This document shows, one piece after another, positions 34,166 to 42,317 of a DNA stretch of 64,000 bases. Positions within the stretch are counted from its first letter, which is position 1, and each line of letters begins with the position of its first letter. The stretch is from assembly GCF_019090165.1 (NCBI RefSeq), contig NZ_JAHRIB010000133.1, positions 29,484 to 93,483 of the forward strand, in the 5' to 3' direction. Below the pieces are notes generated by a model. That model saw only the letters and a list, made by a program, of their open reading frames with translations. It was not told where the DNA came from and ran no database searches. A program made the translations under genes and the position numbers. This DNA is from Streptomyces sp. BV286 (GTDB lineage Bacteria; Actinomycetota; Actinomycetes; Streptomycetales; Streptomycetaceae).

Positions 34166-35134
34166 CTAGCCGGCTCCACTCGGTTCCTGCGCCAGGTCCA
34201 GAGCCCGGGTCACCGCGACCGTGTAGTCCTCGGCCGCACCTCGCTGGGCCCCGCGCGCCGCCGCTCGGACGTGGCGCTCCTCCACCCGTTCGGTGACCGT
34301 CGCGAGGCGGGTCGACCGGCTGCACCGGGCGTCCGCGACGGCCGTACGGCGTTCGACGGCCGACACCGTGGCAGCGCCGGTGGCGGGCGCGCGCTTCGAA
34401 AGGGCTGTACGGCGCGCTTCCGCGGGAGTACGAGCGCTGTGCCCCCGTTCGGCCATGCACGAGCGCCACTCGCTCAGCGCGGCGGTGTACTCCGGGTCGG
34501 AGGAGAAGTCCTCGCGCGTGATGGCACGGAGGTTCGTGACCGTGGCCTTGGCACGGACCCAGCGGGCCTGGTCGCCGTACAGCCGCGTACGGGCGTCGGC
34601 CTGGCAGCCGTCGGCGCTCGTGAAGACCCTTCCCAGGGTGGGGACTTCGACGGACACGGCTGAGGGATTGGTGCCGTCGAGCGCGCGGGAGAAGGCCCGC
34701 TGCTTCTCTGGCGTGAGCGACGCGATGTACCGGCCGTTCGGGCCGAGGGTCCGCTTCCCCTGGCCGGAAGCGGCGTCACCCGGTGCGGTCCCGTAACCGT
34801 TGGCCCGGGCCCAGGCCACGTCGCCCTGGCGGGAGGCGCCGGCGGCACGCGGAGAGGTCGACGACCGCGGCAGCTCCTCGACGACGTAGCGGAAGCCCTG
34901 CTCGTCCATGCAGTCGGCAATGAGCCGCTGTTCGGCAAGGTGCAGCAGCGCCTTTTCGCCGCCGGTCAGTTCGGTGCGCAGGTCCGCGTCGGACAGTGCC
35001 GGCGCAGCCGGTGACGAACCTGCCGAACAGCCCGCGGCGAACCCGCCGCAGAGCAGTGCGGCCGCCATGGCCCACAGGGACCTTCCGAGGACCCCGGTCG
35101 TTCGGCTGCGTGCCGACGGCCCGCCGGCACGCAC
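34166..35134 (-). CDS. putative lipoprotein, unknown function
   Basis: 322 residues from GTG 35134, which has aggag 7 nt upstream (35141-35145 on the plus strand as ctcct). The N-terminus is basic, then A-M-A-A-A-L-L-C-G-G-F-A-A-G-C with a lipobox at Cys about 36. The mature part repeats a pattern of conserved Cys in helical context (I-A-D-C-M-D-E-Q-G-F, D-G-C-Q-A-D, W-R-S-C-M-A-E-R-G-H), as in a common actinobacterial lipoprotein type. It lies between the I36-type gene and a methyltransferase, all on the minus strand. Function is unknown. Confidence 0.75.
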   Translation of the reverse strand: MRAGGPSARSRTTGVLGRSLWAMAAALLCGGFAAGCSAGSSPAAPALSDADLRTELTGGEKALLHLAEQRLIADCMDEQGFRYVVEELPRSSTSPRAAGASRQGDVAWARANGYGTAPGDAASGQGKRTLGPNGRYIASLTPEKQRAFSRALDGTNPSAVSVEVPTLGRVFTSADGCQADARTRLYGDQARWVRAKATVTNLRAITREDFSSDPEYTAALSEWRSCMAERGHSARTPAEARRTALSKRAPATGAATVSAVERRTAVADARCSRSTRLATVTERVEERHVRAAARGAQRGAAEDYTVAVTRALDLAQEPSGAG

Positions 35135-35350
35135 ACCACTTCTCCTGGACACTCGTCCCCCGATCGCCCTGCCCCACTGGTCGATCGAAGTGTGCCGACG
35201 ATCCGAGGAGCACCGCACGCACTTTCGGCCTCACCCGAATCAACCCCGCCCAGGACCGCACGGATCATGGGCTTGGGAGCGGAAAGGGTCTCCGGAGGCT
35301 CTCGACCGGGATCTCAGCCTTCTGCGGCAGCAGCCGGCCGCGGCGGCGGC

Positions 35351-36091
35351 TCACACCGAATGGGCGACGGGACGTCGTGCGAGGAACACGAACTCCCGGC
35401 CGGGACGGTCAGGAGCGTCTCGAACGTCATGGATCGCAAAACCCTGCGCGAGCAGGTCCGCCTCGATCTCCTGCCGCTCGCGGAAGCGCAGCGTCGAATC
35501 CGATGTCAGCACCTGCCCGTCCGCGGCGAAGACGTACGTCGAGCGGAACGTCACGAGCGGCAACCTCTCATCGGTCACCTGGAGCCAGCTCTCGACCGAG
35601 CCGACGCCCGGGATGTCCGTCACGGCGTATGAGGACTCGCGCTTCCACCCCTCCCAGGCGCGCCTGGCCGGATCCCGGGTCTCGAAGATCAGCAGACCGC
35701 CCGGGCGCAGCGCTTCACGGGACCTCTGGAGAGTCTGCTGCCAGCTCGCCGGATCGACGATCTCCTGCGCGACGTTCGCCGTCATCGTCGCCAGGTCGGC
35801 CTGGAGCGCCGGGAGCGCTGCCGCCTCACCGCAGATCCAGCGCACCCGCCCGCTGCCCGGCTTGCTCCGGGCCACGTCGAGGGAGGCTTCAGCGGGATCC
35901 ATTCCGACTACGTCGATGCCTCGATCGGCCAGGAGCAGGGCGAGAACACCCGTCCCGCAGCCGATGTCCAGCACCCGCCGCGCCTCGAACTCCTCCACCA
36001 TGCGGACGTACGCGTCGAGATCGCTGCGATCGGGGTCGAGCGGGTCGTAGATCGCGGCGAGCCGGGGATGTCCGAAGCACTCGTCAGCCAT
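35351..36091 (-). CDS. class I SAM-dependent methyltransferase
   Basis: 246 residues from ATG 36091 (M-A-D-E-C-F-G-H-P-R-L-A-A-I-Y-D). SAM motif I is V-L-D-I-G-C-G-T-G-V-L-A; post-I D-V-V-G-M-D-P-A-E-A-S; motif III near L-R-P-G-G-L-L-I-F-E-T-R-D. A beta-rich C-terminal half suggests a small-molecule methyltransferase. The substrate is unknown. It is divergent from the GNAT gene. Confidence 0.9.
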   Translation of the reverse strand: MADECFGHPRLAAIYDPLDPDRSDLDAYVRMVEEFEARRVLDIGCGTGVLALLLADRGIDVVGMDPAEASLDVARSKPGSGRVRWICGEAAALPALQADLATMTANVAQEIVDPASWQQTLQRSREALRPGGLLIFETRDPARRAWEGWKRESSYAVTDIPGVGSVESWLQVTDERLPLVTFRSTYVFAADGQVLTSDSTLRFRERQEIEADLLAQGFAIHDVRDAPDRPGREFVFLARRPVAHSV

Positions 36092-36249
36092 GCGGGCGAA
36101 GGTATGGGGCACCGAGACCGCGGCACTACTCCTTTTCACTGCCGGTCGGCGGTGTCGGGCCTCCACGGACAAGATCGTTCACATGTGGCGGAGGAGGACG
36201 CCCCTCGCCCTTCAGCTGTACCCGCTGTACGACGCCGCCATCGGGTACG

Positions 36250-36255
36250 TAATAC
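36250..36255 (+). promoter_or_regulatory. possible -10 box for leaderless GNAT transcript
   Basis: taatac at 36250-36255 lies 7 nt before the ATG at 36263, and tgtacg at 36226-36231 gives an 18-nt spacer. This would start transcription at or next to the start codon, a leaderless arrangement common in streptomycetes. Confidence 0.4.
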
Positions 36256-36262
36256 TCCCGGC

Positions 36263-36757
36263 ATGGAACGGAGCATTACGAGCGGGAGTGGGTCGATCTC
36301 GGTACGGCGAGCCACCGCGCGGGACGCGAAGCGGCTCACCCGGCTCGTGCGCGGCTCACGCGCCTACGAGGGGCAGTACGCGGCCATGGTTGCGGGCTAC
36401 CGCGTAGGCCCGGACTACATCGAATCCCACCGCGTCTTCGTGGCCACCGACGACGGCGACGGCCACGTTCTCGGGTTCTACGCGCTCATCCTCTCCCCAC
36501 CCGAGCTCGACCTGATGTTCGTCGCCGACCAGTCACAGAACCGTGGCGTCGGCCGGCTGCTCGTCGCCCATATGCAGACCGAGGCACGCGCCGCCGGACT
36601 CGACCGCGTCCGGGTGGTGTCGCATCCCCCGGCCGAGGGCTTCTACCGCAGCGTGGGCGCGGTGCGCGTCGGGACGGCGTACGCGACCCCGCCCGCCGTC
36701 GCCTGGGACCGGCCCGAGCTGGAGTTCCTCATTCCCGCCGACGGTTCCGGGCCCTGA
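36263..36757 (+). CDS. GNAT-family N-acetyltransferase
   Basis: 164 residues from ATG 36263 (M-E-R-S-I-T-S-G-S). The acetyl-CoA loop is Q-N-R-G-V-G-R-L-L (V/I-x-R-G-x-G-x variant with N-R-G-V-G), preceded by the beta4 strand E-L-D-L-M-F-V-A-D and followed by A-E-G-F-Y-R-S-V-G-A. The substrate is unknown. There is no Shine-Dalgarno sequence, consistent with a leaderless message. Confidence 0.88.
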   Translation: MERSITSGSGSISVRRATARDAKRLTRLVRGSRAYEGQYAAMVAGYRVGPDYIESHRVFVATDDGDGHVLGFYALILSPPELDLMFVADQSQNRGVGRLLVAHMQTEARAAGLDRVRVVSHPPAEGFYRSVGAVRVGTAYATPPAVAWDRPELEFLIPADGSGP

Positions 36758-36873
36758 CTGCGCGCATGGCCCTGGCAGCTGTGTCCGCGTGCCCGGCCGG
36801 ACCCCCGGCCGGAGCGCGAGCCCATCTGTTTCCGCATCCCCATGCCATCGGCGTACCGATCCGGAGTAGTGTC

Positions 36874-36889
36874 CCTACTAGTCAGTAGG
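36874..36889. promoter_or_regulatory. inverted repeat CCTACT-N4-AGTAGG upstream of SRPBCC gene
   Basis: A perfect 6-bp inverted repeat centred in actagtc lies 26-41 bp upstream of the ATG at 36915. The spacing and symmetry suit a TetR- or MarR-type operator, but no such regulator gene is adjacent. Confidence 0.4.
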
Positions 36890-36914
36890 TTCAGCGCCCA
36901 GGGAGAGAGCGCCC

Positions 36915-37424
36915 ATGCCCCGCACGTTCACCGTCGCTCGCAGCATCCTGGTCCAGGCGTCACCGTCATCGGTGTACGACCAGGTCAGCCGACCCGCCCA
37001 GATGGGCCGCTGGAGTCCCGAGAACCTCGGCGCGTCCGTCGCCGGCGGCGACGGACCGGCTCACGTCGGCATGGTCTTCGACGGGCACAACAAGCGCGGC
37101 CGGTACCGCTGGACGACCCGGTGCACGGTCACAGCGGCGGACCCCTGCCGCCGCTTCGCGTTCCGTGTCCACGCGATCGGGCTCAAGCAGCCGCGTCTGA
37201 AGGCTCCGATCGCGACATGGGAGTACGCGTTCGAGGCGCAGGGTGACGCCACGCTGGTGACGGAGACCTGGACCGACGACCGGCGCTCCTGGCCCACGCC
37301 CGTGGTCAACGTGTTCGACCGCGCCGTCACCGGTGGCAGGACCTTCGCCGCCTTTCAGACCGCCAACATCGACAGGACCCTCAGCAACCTCAAGAAGGAA
37401 CTCGAGGCGACGGCACGCCCCTGA
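36915..37424 (+). CDS. SRPBCC (polyketide cyclase-like) family protein
   Basis: 169 residues from ATG 36915, with ggagaga upstream. N-terminal V-A-R-S-I-L-V-Q-A-S-P-S-S-V-Y-D-Q-V and D-P-C-R-R-F-A-F-R-V, then E-T-W-T-D-D-R-R, outline the START-like fold with a long C-terminal helix (R-T-L-S-N-L-K-K-E-L-E). It probably binds a hydrophobic ligand. It is not closely similar to the AHSA1-type paralogue at 1356. Confidence 0.87.
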   Translation: MPRTFTVARSILVQASPSSVYDQVSRPAQMGRWSPENLGASVAGGDGPAHVGMVFDGHNKRGRYRWTTRCTVTAADPCRRFAFRVHAIGLKQPRLKAPIATWEYAFEAQGDATLVTETWTDDRRSWPTPVVNVFDRAVTGGRTFAAFQTANIDRTLSNLKKELEATARP

Positions 37425-37498
37425 AGCGAGCGCCGTCGCGATGCGGGACATCACCGCAGCACCGGTGACTGTCAGTGCCGAATGCTTGTATGCGGGGC

Positions 37499-37924
37499 AT
37501 GACATCATCGGTATTCGTCGCTCCGCCGGATCGCATCGAGCGGCCGGACGTCACCGTCATGCAGCGGGCCACTGCCGACGAGCTGACCTCCATTCAGCAA
37601 CTCTGGCCGTCCTTCGAGCAGTTGGTCGGTTTGCGTGGACGCAAGATGTACGCGCAGGTCGACGAACGCCGGAACACCTACACGGTCTGCACGCCGGTCA
37701 AGGAACACGACGCCCCCGATGTCCTGGGCCTGCAGTCGGGTTGCTTGGCAGGAGGCTCGTACCTACGGGGCCGCCTCGTCGGCGACCCTCCTCAGATCTA
37801 CGAGCGAATCGCTGAGGGGGTCGCCGAGTTGCAGGGGATGATGCCGGCCGATGATGAGCGGCCACTGATCGAGTTCTACCGGCGGCACGACCAGATCGAA
37901 CTCTGGCTGCCGATCGGGGCGTGA
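37499..37924 (+). CDS. GyrI-like small-molecule binding domain protein
   Basis: 141 residues from ATG 37499 (M-T-S-S-V-F-V-A-P-P-D). The sequence (Y-T-V-C-T-P-V-K-E, then G-S-Y-L-R-G-R-L-V-G-D-P and I-E-F-Y-R-R-H-D-Q-I-E-L-W-L-P-I) matches the GyrI-like/AraC effector-binding fold, standing alone without DNA-binding domain. Such proteins bind or hydrolyse small ligands or act as gyrase-binding proteins. Which applies is not known. Confidence 0.75.
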   Translation: MTSSVFVAPPDRIERPDVTVMQRATADELTSIQQLWPSFEQLVGLRGRKMYAQVDERRNTYTVCTPVKEHDAPDVLGLQSGCLAGGSYLRGRLVGDPPQIYERIAEGVAELQGMMPADDERPLIEFYRRHDQIELWLPIGA

Positions 37925-37954
37925 CACCGGCTCAGCCGTCTTCGCGAGCCGGCC

Positions 37955-38566
37955 TCAGGCGGCGGTTCCCCTGCGCGACGAGCGCTGTCGCAGCCAGAGC
38001 GGCAGCGCGTACCAGCAGATGCCGAAGTACAGCATCACCCCGGCGACGAGGATCTCGGCGAGTATCCCCGGCAGGACGACGCGCAGGATGAGCAGCAGGG
38101 TGGAGCCGATCGTGAGGGCGAGCAGCACCATTCCGAACATCATCAACCGGTGCGCGGTCTCCACCAGTTCCTCCTTCATCCGCTGGCCGGACAGGAAGCG
38201 GTGGATCGAGACCGGGGCGATGAGGGACCCGGTGGCCGCCGCGCCCAGGACGACGGTGACCACGTAGATCGTCCGGTCGATGGTTCCCAGGTCCTGGAAG
38301 CCGGGCGTGAAGGCCACGCTGAGCAGGAAGCCGAAGAGGATCTGTACGCCGGTCTGCGCGACCCGGGTCTCCTGGAGCAGTTCGTTCCAGCGGCGGTTCA
38401 CCCGCTCCGCCGGCGTCTCCGATTGCTCGTGGGTGTCCTGTTTCTCGTGGGTGTCCTGCTGGGTCTGGCGAGCGGTGAAGGCTTCTCCGGGTCGTGCGGA
38501 ACCTTTCGGCCCGGCCTCTCCGTCCTCGGAGGGAACCGCGGGTGCGGAACGGTCCGTCACGGCCAT
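37955..38566 (-). CDS. DUF6328-like membrane protein
   Basis: 203 residues from ATG 38566 with gaggaca upstream. A charged, Gln/Glu/Thr-rich N-terminus (including two near-identical Q-D-T-H-E units) precedes W-N-E-L-L-Q-E-T-R-V-A-Q-T-G-V-Q-I-L-F-G-F-L-L, then four membrane helices. The E-x-R-V-x-Q-T-G-x-Q-x-L-F-G-F-L signature is, as I recall it, that of DUF6328. Function is unknown. It is divergent from a methyltransferase. Confidence 0.8.
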   Translation of the reverse strand: MAVTDRSAPAVPSEDGEAGPKGSARPGEAFTARQTQQDTHEKQDTHEQSETPAERVNRRWNELLQETRVAQTGVQILFGFLLSVAFTPGFQDLGTIDRTIYVVTVVLGAAATGSLIAPVSIHRFLSGQRMKEELVETAHRLMMFGMVLLALTIGSTLLLILRVVLPGILAEILVAGVMLYFGICWYALPLWLRQRSSRRGTAA

Positions 38567-38838
38567 TGTGTCCTCCACAAGTGGGTGTTGTACGTCGGGC
38601 ACTTCCAGATACCCCGCATGGCCTGGGACAAGCCAAGGTGTGACGAGCCCAGCGAGGTGACGCGGATGTCCATGGCCGAGGTGAGCGTCGTGCGCGACGG
38701 GCAGGATCACCGTGCGCCGCGCCCGGGTGATCGAGCCGAAGGAGAACGGCCACCGCTGATCCCGGATCGCCAGCTGCCCGATCACCATCCGAGAGCCCGG
38801 GGTGGTGTCAGGGAACCGCAGGGCGTCACCATGTACGC

Positions 38839-39681
38839 ATGACGGACGAGGCAATCGTGAACACGCACCAGGCCGAGGCCTGGAACGGCTACGAGGGCAG
38901 GCACTGGGCCGACCATCAGGCGCGCTACGACAACCTGAACGGCGCGGCCAACGAACCCCTTCTGGTCGCAGCCCGCATCCAGGGCCCGGACGCGGTCCTC
39001 GACATCGGCTGCGGCAACGGGCACCTCACGCGTCTGGCGGCCCGCCGGGGAGCCAGTGCCCTCGGCGTCGACCTGTCCGCTCCCATGCTGGAGCGGGCCA
39101 GGGCGAGCGCCACCGCGGAGGGACTCACCAACGTTTCCTTCGTGCGGGGTGACGCCCAGGTGTACCCGTTCCCGGAGGCGGGCTTCGACGTGGCTGTCAG
39201 CCGCTTCGGAGTGATGTTCTTCGCCGATCCGGTGGCCGCGTTCGCCAACATCGGGCGGGCACTGCGGCCGGGCGGGCGGCTCGCCTTCGTCTGCCCGCAG
39301 GCCTTCAGCCGGATGGAACAGTCCGTCGTCCTCGACGCCGTCGCCGAGCATGTGACCCTGCCCGACCTGTCCCAGGAGACGCGCACAGGTCCCGCCGCCT
39401 TCGCCGACCCCGCACGCACCACGGCAGTGCTGCGCGACGCCGGGTTCGCCGATGCCGACGCCACCGCCATCGAGCGGCCGCAGTTGTGGGGCGAGGACGC
39501 CGAGGACGCCGCCTCCTTCCTCTTCGGGTGGGGGCCCATGCGGCACTGGCTGCGGGACGCGGACCCACAGGCCACACAGCGCGCCCGCCGCGCGGCGGTC
39601 GACGCCTTCCGCCCCTATCAGTCGGACACCGGCGTCCGGTTGACGGCCCGCCTCTGGCTGGTGACCGCCACCTGGAGTTGA
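38839..39681 (+). CDS. class I SAM-dependent methyltransferase (UbiE-like)
   Basis: 280 residues from ATG 38839. Motif I V-L-D-I-G-C-G-N-G-H-L-T, followed by L-G-V-D-L-S-A-P-M-L-E-R-A, D-V-A-V-S-R-F-G-V-M-F-F and L-R-P-G-G-R-L-A-F-V-C. This is the ubiquinone/menaquinone methylase-like group with broad small-molecule substrates. No Shine-Dalgarno is obvious, so the message may be leaderless. Confidence 0.9.
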   Translation: MTDEAIVNTHQAEAWNGYEGRHWADHQARYDNLNGAANEPLLVAARIQGPDAVLDIGCGNGHLTRLAARRGASALGVDLSAPMLERARASATAEGLTNVSFVRGDAQVYPFPEAGFDVAVSRFGVMFFADPVAAFANIGRALRPGGRLAFVCPQAFSRMEQSVVLDAVAEHVTLPDLSQETRTGPAAFADPARTTAVLRDAGFADADATAIERPQLWGEDAEDAASFLFGWGPMRHWLRDADPQATQRARRAAVDAFRPYQSDTGVRLTARLWLVTATWS

Positions 39682-39888
39682 GCCGCGTAGGAAGGCCCGG
39701 GCACCTGCCCGGCAAAGGGCTGCCGACTGCCGTTCGGCCAACTTCAGCGACGGGCGCCGGCGGAGGACATACCTGTCTGCCCGAGTGGGGATCAACCACA
39801 CGGGGGCACACACGGATCCGGTGAGCCACGAGCAGTGGCAGGGCTACGCTCACACCACCGCAGGGCTTGCCGGGAAGGGGGCATCGGC

Positions 39889-40428
39889 GTGACGAACCGA
39901 CCGCTGCTCTACCTGGACGTGGACGGGCCGCTCAATCCCTATGCCGCGAAGCCGCACCGGCGACCCGAGGGCTACGTGACCCATCGGATGAAACCGGAGG
40001 GCTGGATCGCCCAGCATCCCGGCACGCCACGCGGCCACGTGAAACCGCTCCGGGTGTGGCTCAACCCCGAACACGGCTCCCGTCTGCGGGAGTTGGGCGA
40101 GGAGTACGACCTGGTGTGGGCCACCACCTGGGGTGCTGAAGCCAACACGTACATAGGGCCGGTCATCGGTCTTCCGCCGCTTCCGGTCGTGGAGTGGCCC
40201 ACGACGCACGAGACGCACCCGGACGGCACGTTCTGGAAGACCCGGCACCTCGTCGCACACGCCGACGGCCGGCCGTTCGCCTGGATCGACGACGACCTCG
40301 ACGACACCGATCGCGCCTTCGTCGCCTCGCACCACGCGGGCCCGGCACTCCTTCACCACGTCGACGCACGAGTGGGGCTGCGCGACACCGACTTCGCCGT
40401 CCTCGGCTCGTTCGCCCGCGCGCTGTGA
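39889..40428 (+). CDS. HAD-fold protein (HAD_SAK-like)
   Basis: 179 residues from GTG 39889 (read M-T-N-R-P-L-L-Y-L-D-V-D-G-P-L-N-P-Y), with gaagggg 8 nt upstream. The D-V-D-G sequence is HAD motif I, and W-I-D-D-D-L-D is motif IV, while the central part W-A-T-T-W-G-A-E-A-N is characteristic of the HAD group found in Swiss Army Knife RNA repair proteins. It may be a nucleic-acid or nucleotide phosphatase. No ligase partner is nearby. Confidence 0.82.
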   Translation: MTNRPLLYLDVDGPLNPYAAKPHRRPEGYVTHRMKPEGWIAQHPGTPRGHVKPLRVWLNPEHGSRLRELGEEYDLVWATTWGAEANTYIGPVIGLPPLPVVEWPTTHETHPDGTFWKTRHLVAHADGRPFAWIDDDLDDTDRAFVASHHAGPALLHHVDARVGLRDTDFAVLGSFARAL

Positions 40429-40572
40429 TCCTCCGCCGGCTCTGTCAGTGACGGCCACCGGTGGCCGGAAGCCGCCGTGATCTGTCACCGGAGCAGGCCG
40501 AAGGGGCGGGGCGGCCCACCACGGCCGTACAACCTCCGTGCGGCTCGGTGGTCTTCCCTACCGGGGTGCGTC

Positions 40573-42081
40573 ATGGGAACGGAACACCAGATTGCCTTCT
40601 TCCTCAGGGAGTTGGCAGGGCCGGATGCGCGGCGCCGCTCGGCGGCGGCCAAGGGCCTTGGCCGCATCGGACGGCATGAGCACGCCCGGCAACTCGCCGA
40701 GACGGCGGGCGACCCGGTACCCGAAGTACGCGAGGCCGCAGCCATCGGCCTCGGCCGGCTCGGGGTACCGGAAGCGGGTCAGAGGGTGCTCCCCCTCCTG
40801 ATGGCGGACACGGATCCGTGGGTACGCCGCGCGGCCTCCCTGTCCTCGATCAAGCTGGATCTCCGGGGTGACGAAGTCGTGCAGGCTTATGCGGATCTGC
40901 TCCGTGACCCCGACCACCACCTTCGTATCAACGCTCTGGTCGGTCTGGCAGCCATGCGCATCCCCGGTGACGTCCAGGCCCTGGTCAGGCTGCTGGGAGA
41001 TCAGGACGGCGCCGTGTGGGGGCGGGCCCGGAGCCTGATCCACGACCTGAGGGACGACAAGGCCGTGAAGGCGGAGGTGATCCGGGCGGCCCGGGAGGGC
41101 GAAGGCGCCGTCCGGGCGGAGGCACTGACGCTGCTGCCAAGCCGGTGCAACAAACGACTGCTCGACTCGCTGCTCGCGGGGCTGCGTGATCCGTCCCCCG
41201 AGGTACGCGTCGCCGTGGCCGACCGGCTGTCCGACGTGAAGAAGCGGCGGGTCCGTGACGCCCTGACCGCCGCCCTGGACGCCGAACGCGACTCCTCGGT
41301 GGCACTGAACCTGCTGGGCATCCTGGAACGGCACAGCGATCAGCGGATGGTCGAAGCGGCACTTCGATGGCTTCGCGACCCCGTGGCGGGCCCGGCGGCC
41401 GCCGGCGTACTGGGCGAGGCGAACACCGGGGCCGCCGTCGAGCACCTGCGCGGCGTCATCGAGGACACGTCGTTTCCTGGGCCGAACCGTGCCGCCGCCG
41501 CGAAAGCCATCGGCGAGTGCGGAAGGTGGGACGCCGTCTGGCTGCTGCTCCCGCTGCTCGACGATCCGGACCCCGACGCCCAGGCAGGCGCCGTCGACGG
41601 CCTGGGCTCACGCGTCTACTACGGGCTCCGCCTCTGGGAACGCCGGCCCGTGGCCCGGGCACTGGTCGCTCGCCTGACGAGCCACAGCGACTCCACCTGG
41701 CGGACCGCCAACGCCCTCAGCGGGCTCGCGGAGGCCCTGCCGGCCCTGCGGCGCCTGGCCGACACCTCCGACGCCGTAGAGGTGCGGGCCGCTGCCCTCT
41801 CCCTGCTCGTCCCGGAGGACCTGGACGGCCCCGGCCGTGGCGCCTACGGCACGGAGGCGGACCTGCACCGCCTGGTGCGGGGCCTCGACGACGACCAGGA
41901 GCCCGTCCGCCACAGTGCCGCCCACGGCCTGAAGCAATGGGTCGCGGTCGGCTTGACGCTCCCGCCCGTCGGCGATGCGGTGCGCGACCGGCTCCTGACT
42001 CTCGCTCAGGACCCGTCCCCGAGGGTGCGCTCAGCCGCCGCCGAGGCACACCATGCAGTTGCCTACGGCTGGATCCACTGA
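40573..42081 (+). CDS. HEAT-repeat protein
   Basis: 502 residues from ATG 40573. It is built almost entirely of HEAT/PBS-lyase-like units, e.g. R-R-R-S-A-A-A-K-G-L-G-R-I-G, P-E-V-R-E-A-A-A-I-G-L-G-R-L-G, P-W-V-R-R-A-A-S, and P-S-P-E-V-R-V-A-V-A-D-R-L. Nine or more units are visible. Such solenoids are protein-binding scaffolds; no catalytic domain is evident. It precedes a MoxR/VWA operon by 236 bp and may be a functional partner, although a promoter-like sequence separates them. Confidence 0.85.
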   Translation: MGTEHQIAFFLRELAGPDARRRSAAAKGLGRIGRHEHARQLAETAGDPVPEVREAAAIGLGRLGVPEAGQRVLPLLMADTDPWVRRAASLSSIKLDLRGDEVVQAYADLLRDPDHHLRINALVGLAAMRIPGDVQALVRLLGDQDGAVWGRARSLIHDLRDDKAVKAEVIRAAREGEGAVRAEALTLLPSRCNKRLLDSLLAGLRDPSPEVRVAVADRLSDVKKRRVRDALTAALDAERDSSVALNLLGILERHSDQRMVEAALRWLRDPVAGPAAAGVLGEANTGAAVEHLRGVIEDTSFPGPNRAAAAKAIGECGRWDAVWLLLPLLDDPDPDAQAGAVDGLGSRVYYGLRLWERRPVARALVARLTSHSDSTWRTANALSGLAEALPALRRLADTSDAVEVRAAALSLLVPEDLDGPGRGAYGTEADLHRLVRGLDDDQEPVRHSAAHGLKQWVAVGLTLPPVGDAVRDRLLTLAQDPSPRVRSAAAEAHHAVAYGWIH

Positions 42082-42224
42082 CTGCCCCAGCGCCACGGAG
42101 GACAGCCGTACGGAACCCGGCTGGGGCTGCTTGGGCTGCCTGGGGTGTGTGGGCTGCCTGGGCGGCCTGCCGGACCAGGCACGTGCCGTCCCGGTGGCCT
42201 GAACAGGCTTCCGCGAAAAACCAT

Positions 42225-42253
42225 CTGACAGGCCGACGGGAGAGAGGTACTGT
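42225..42253 (+). promoter_or_regulatory. putative sigma-HrdB promoter of the MoxR/VWA operon
   Basis: ctgaca (42225-42230) and tactgt (42248-42253) are separated by 17 nt, resembling -35/-10 boxes of the major sigma factor. They lie about 65 bp before the ATG at 42318. Confidence 0.4.
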
Positions 42254-42317
42254 CGCTCGCGATGACGACTCACTCTGTTGGCAGAATGGGGGTCCCGTCC
42301 GCGCAAGGTGAGTGCTG

